From Adiantum capillus-veneris (taxonomy: Eukaryota; Streptophyta; Polypodiopsida; Polypodiales; Pteridaceae), in NCBI GenBank assembly GCA_014529385.2, contig CM043966.1, forward strand, positions 88,318,587 through 88,378,586: a stretch of 60,000 nt of DNA, in the 5' to 3' direction. The notes under the pieces were generated by a model. It worked only from the letters and a program-made list of their open reading frames with translations, did not search any database and was not told where the DNA came from. The position numbers and the translations under genes were made by a program. Shown piece after piece: positions 58,250-60,000 of the stretch (positions are counted from its first letter, which is position 1; the number at the start of each line of letters is the position of its first letter).

Positions 58250-59906
58250 TTATATAGGGCCACATTACACGGCCGAACATTAGCACAGTTTTTTAACCCA
58301 TGCACGGCACATACACCAAGGCGATACCTTATCGTTCAGGAGGACTCCGGCTAGGGGGGGGGGAGGCATTCTCAACTGCGGACCGAATGGCAAAAAGAGC
58401 AAAAAAAGGGCATGTTTTTTTATTATTTTAAAGGGTTTTCGTTTGATTGCAAATGTTTTTGGACTAACCCAAGTACATATGCCCAGCATGAATCTACAAG
58501 TATATGGGGCCAGACGCCAAATCAAGCCCCTAGGTATATGTATATAGGTAAAAATAGCCATTTTTCGGACAAAATATTGATAAAACAAAGAAATCCGGCC
58601 AAAAAAATTACATGTGAGTGTATATAGTGTTTTGTGGTGATGTTTTTGAGTTATTATGATTTTTGTGGATTTTTTGGGTTTAATTTGCTATTTTCTTTTT
58701 AATTTTACTAATTTTCGGTAGAAAAACTTCAAAAATACAAAAAGCAGGTGAAAAATGGTCTTAATGAAAAACAAAAAATATGGGGATAATCAGTGACTAT
58801 AGGACAACCTATGGTACAATGGAGGTGCAATTATGTGAATGAAGCGGAAAGCGTGTTTTGGCCAAATTTTGACCGAAACGCCAAATTTTTCGAAAACTGG
58901 GCAAATGGAGTCCAAATCGAGGAATTTTTTAGCCTAAATTTTTTCATGGAAAGCGGTTCGGGGACCCCCATTATAAGAAATTTTCACTTCATTTGAAGCG
59001 CATTTCTACTATTGCCCTTTGAGAGAGAGCTCTTGCCACCTAGAGCAAACGGGACTTCCAGCAGCTTCTACGATGCGCACGACTACCCGACAGGCTCCAG
59101 ACATGAGAGGTAGGCTCACCACCTTGAGCTTTTTGCGCATGTTTGTTGTTTTGTCGCGAAAACTAGCATAGGAAGAGGGCAGTAGAGACCTACAGGTAGA
59201 AGTGACCACCTAACGGCTAACCCAAAAGCAATGAGGCTTCATCGGCAACTTACCCTAGCATAGGAGACCACTCTTGGATGCCCAAAGGCGGTAGAAAACC
59301 CTCGAGAAAAACCCTAACTTCTAGAGCCCCGCAAGAGGCCACCAAATGGAAAATCGGCGGAAAGGCGCCCAAACGCTACCAAAACTCATGGGTAGAAGCG
59401 TCTCGACATGCTGGACAAGTCTATATAGCCCACATGGCCATAAGGTGACCCAAAGCGGCACTAAAATTCAGAAACGGCATCAGACACACAAAGCGTCAAA
59501 TAGCTCTCGCCGGCCAAACCGCATGTCCATTTGCCACCAAACTTCACGAGCGGCTTTCCTAGACAATCAACAACCATGTCCTATGGTGGGAGACCGTTGC
59601 AAGTCATCGATGACATGTAAACGCAACCACGGGTGCTTCCAAAGCGACAAATTGCCAAAAGAGCCAAAGTCGACAAAAACCATATGGCAAGGATTCCCAA
59701 GGGACCATGAAGCTATAGAGACCAACATCAAGAAATTTCATCGCCGAAAAGCACTCCAAACGTCATAAAACGGCTCGGAGGCTCTGAAATCCACACAGGG
59801 AGTTTCTTTCTATCAATTTGACTTTTTTGTTGAAATAATGCTTAAAAGGGACTCAGGGGGGCTCAGGGCAGGCACCAGTAACACTCACCATAAAAATTTC
59901 ATCAGG
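58250..59906. other. Non-coding region downstream of element B pol
   Basis: No supported gene. A G-run at 58356-58366 resembles a polypurine tract, but the sequence after it does not match the LTR of B. A short hypothetical frame (59346-59768) shows no recognised motif. Confidence 0.4.
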
Positions 59907-59930
59907 AGACATCCTACGCGTAGGATGTCT
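59907..59930. repeat. Palindrome Q5 (perfect), far downstream of element B pol
   Basis: Same 24-bp sequence as Q1 and Q4, preceded by GG as in both. Lies about 1.7 kb after the last coding sequence of B. Confidence 0.9.
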
Positions 59931-60000
59931 CAAGGCCAAATCTGGGCATCAAACCCAACATCTCTTATCACACACTGCTTCTGAATGCTTGTACATGCTA

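Noticed and set aside
58356-58366. G-run as polypurine tract of element B
   Set aside because: The sequence after it does not match the start of the B LTR (TGTTAGCAGC), so it cannot be confirmed as the 3' LTR junction.

Overview
The window looks like repeat-dense nuclear DNA of a land plant. The evidence is Ty3/gypsy LTR retrotransposons with tRNA-Asp-type or tRNA-Met-type primer binding sites, a LINE remnant, MITE-like elements, long AT-rich spacers, and one spliced gene with short introns. I cannot name the species. I see no bacterial operon, rRNA, tRNA or CRISPR array.

Layout. 1-7161 (minus): the 5' half of a well-preserved gypsy element (element A). It has an LTR, PBS, a leader with four palindromes, and an uninterrupted frame of about 1598 codons running off the left edge. 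7856-12115 (plus): a decayed intron-containing gene that appears to join a ParB-like domain to a beta-class DNA amino-methyltransferase-like domain. 12116-15190: degenerate, partly tandem-repeated DNA. 15200-25022: an integrase gene split by insertion of an LTR element and then torn apart by an inversion; its two halves now lie about 8 kb apart in opposite orientation. 25023-25920 (minus): a LINE reverse-transcriptase remnant. 26355-39616 (plus): a chain of LTR-gag-LTR-gag-LTR-gag-LTR units that carry only gag, interrupted by a 2.8-kb TG...CA insertion and a 1.3-kb TTAA-flanked inverted-repeat element. 39617-45478: undefined repeats, a second TTAA element and a 145-bp tandem array. 45479-60000 (plus): element B, a relative of A with full gag-pol domains but many stops and frameshifts and a 288-bp MITE inside gag.

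Relationships. A, B and the split element belong to one gypsy group, shown by similar LTR ends, PBS, gag start, protease and integrase. Three features of this group look unusual: spaced palindromes with a CGCG centre between PBS and gag, whose arms changed together between A and B; a second retropepsin-like domain after the integrase (seen in B and in the split element); and, in B, two HHCC zinc modules before the integrase core with identical spacing. The gag-only family independently has an array of short dyads in the same place, between PBS and gag.

Limits. All homology calls are by eye, without database searches. Boundaries of decayed elements are approximate unless target-site duplications are given.
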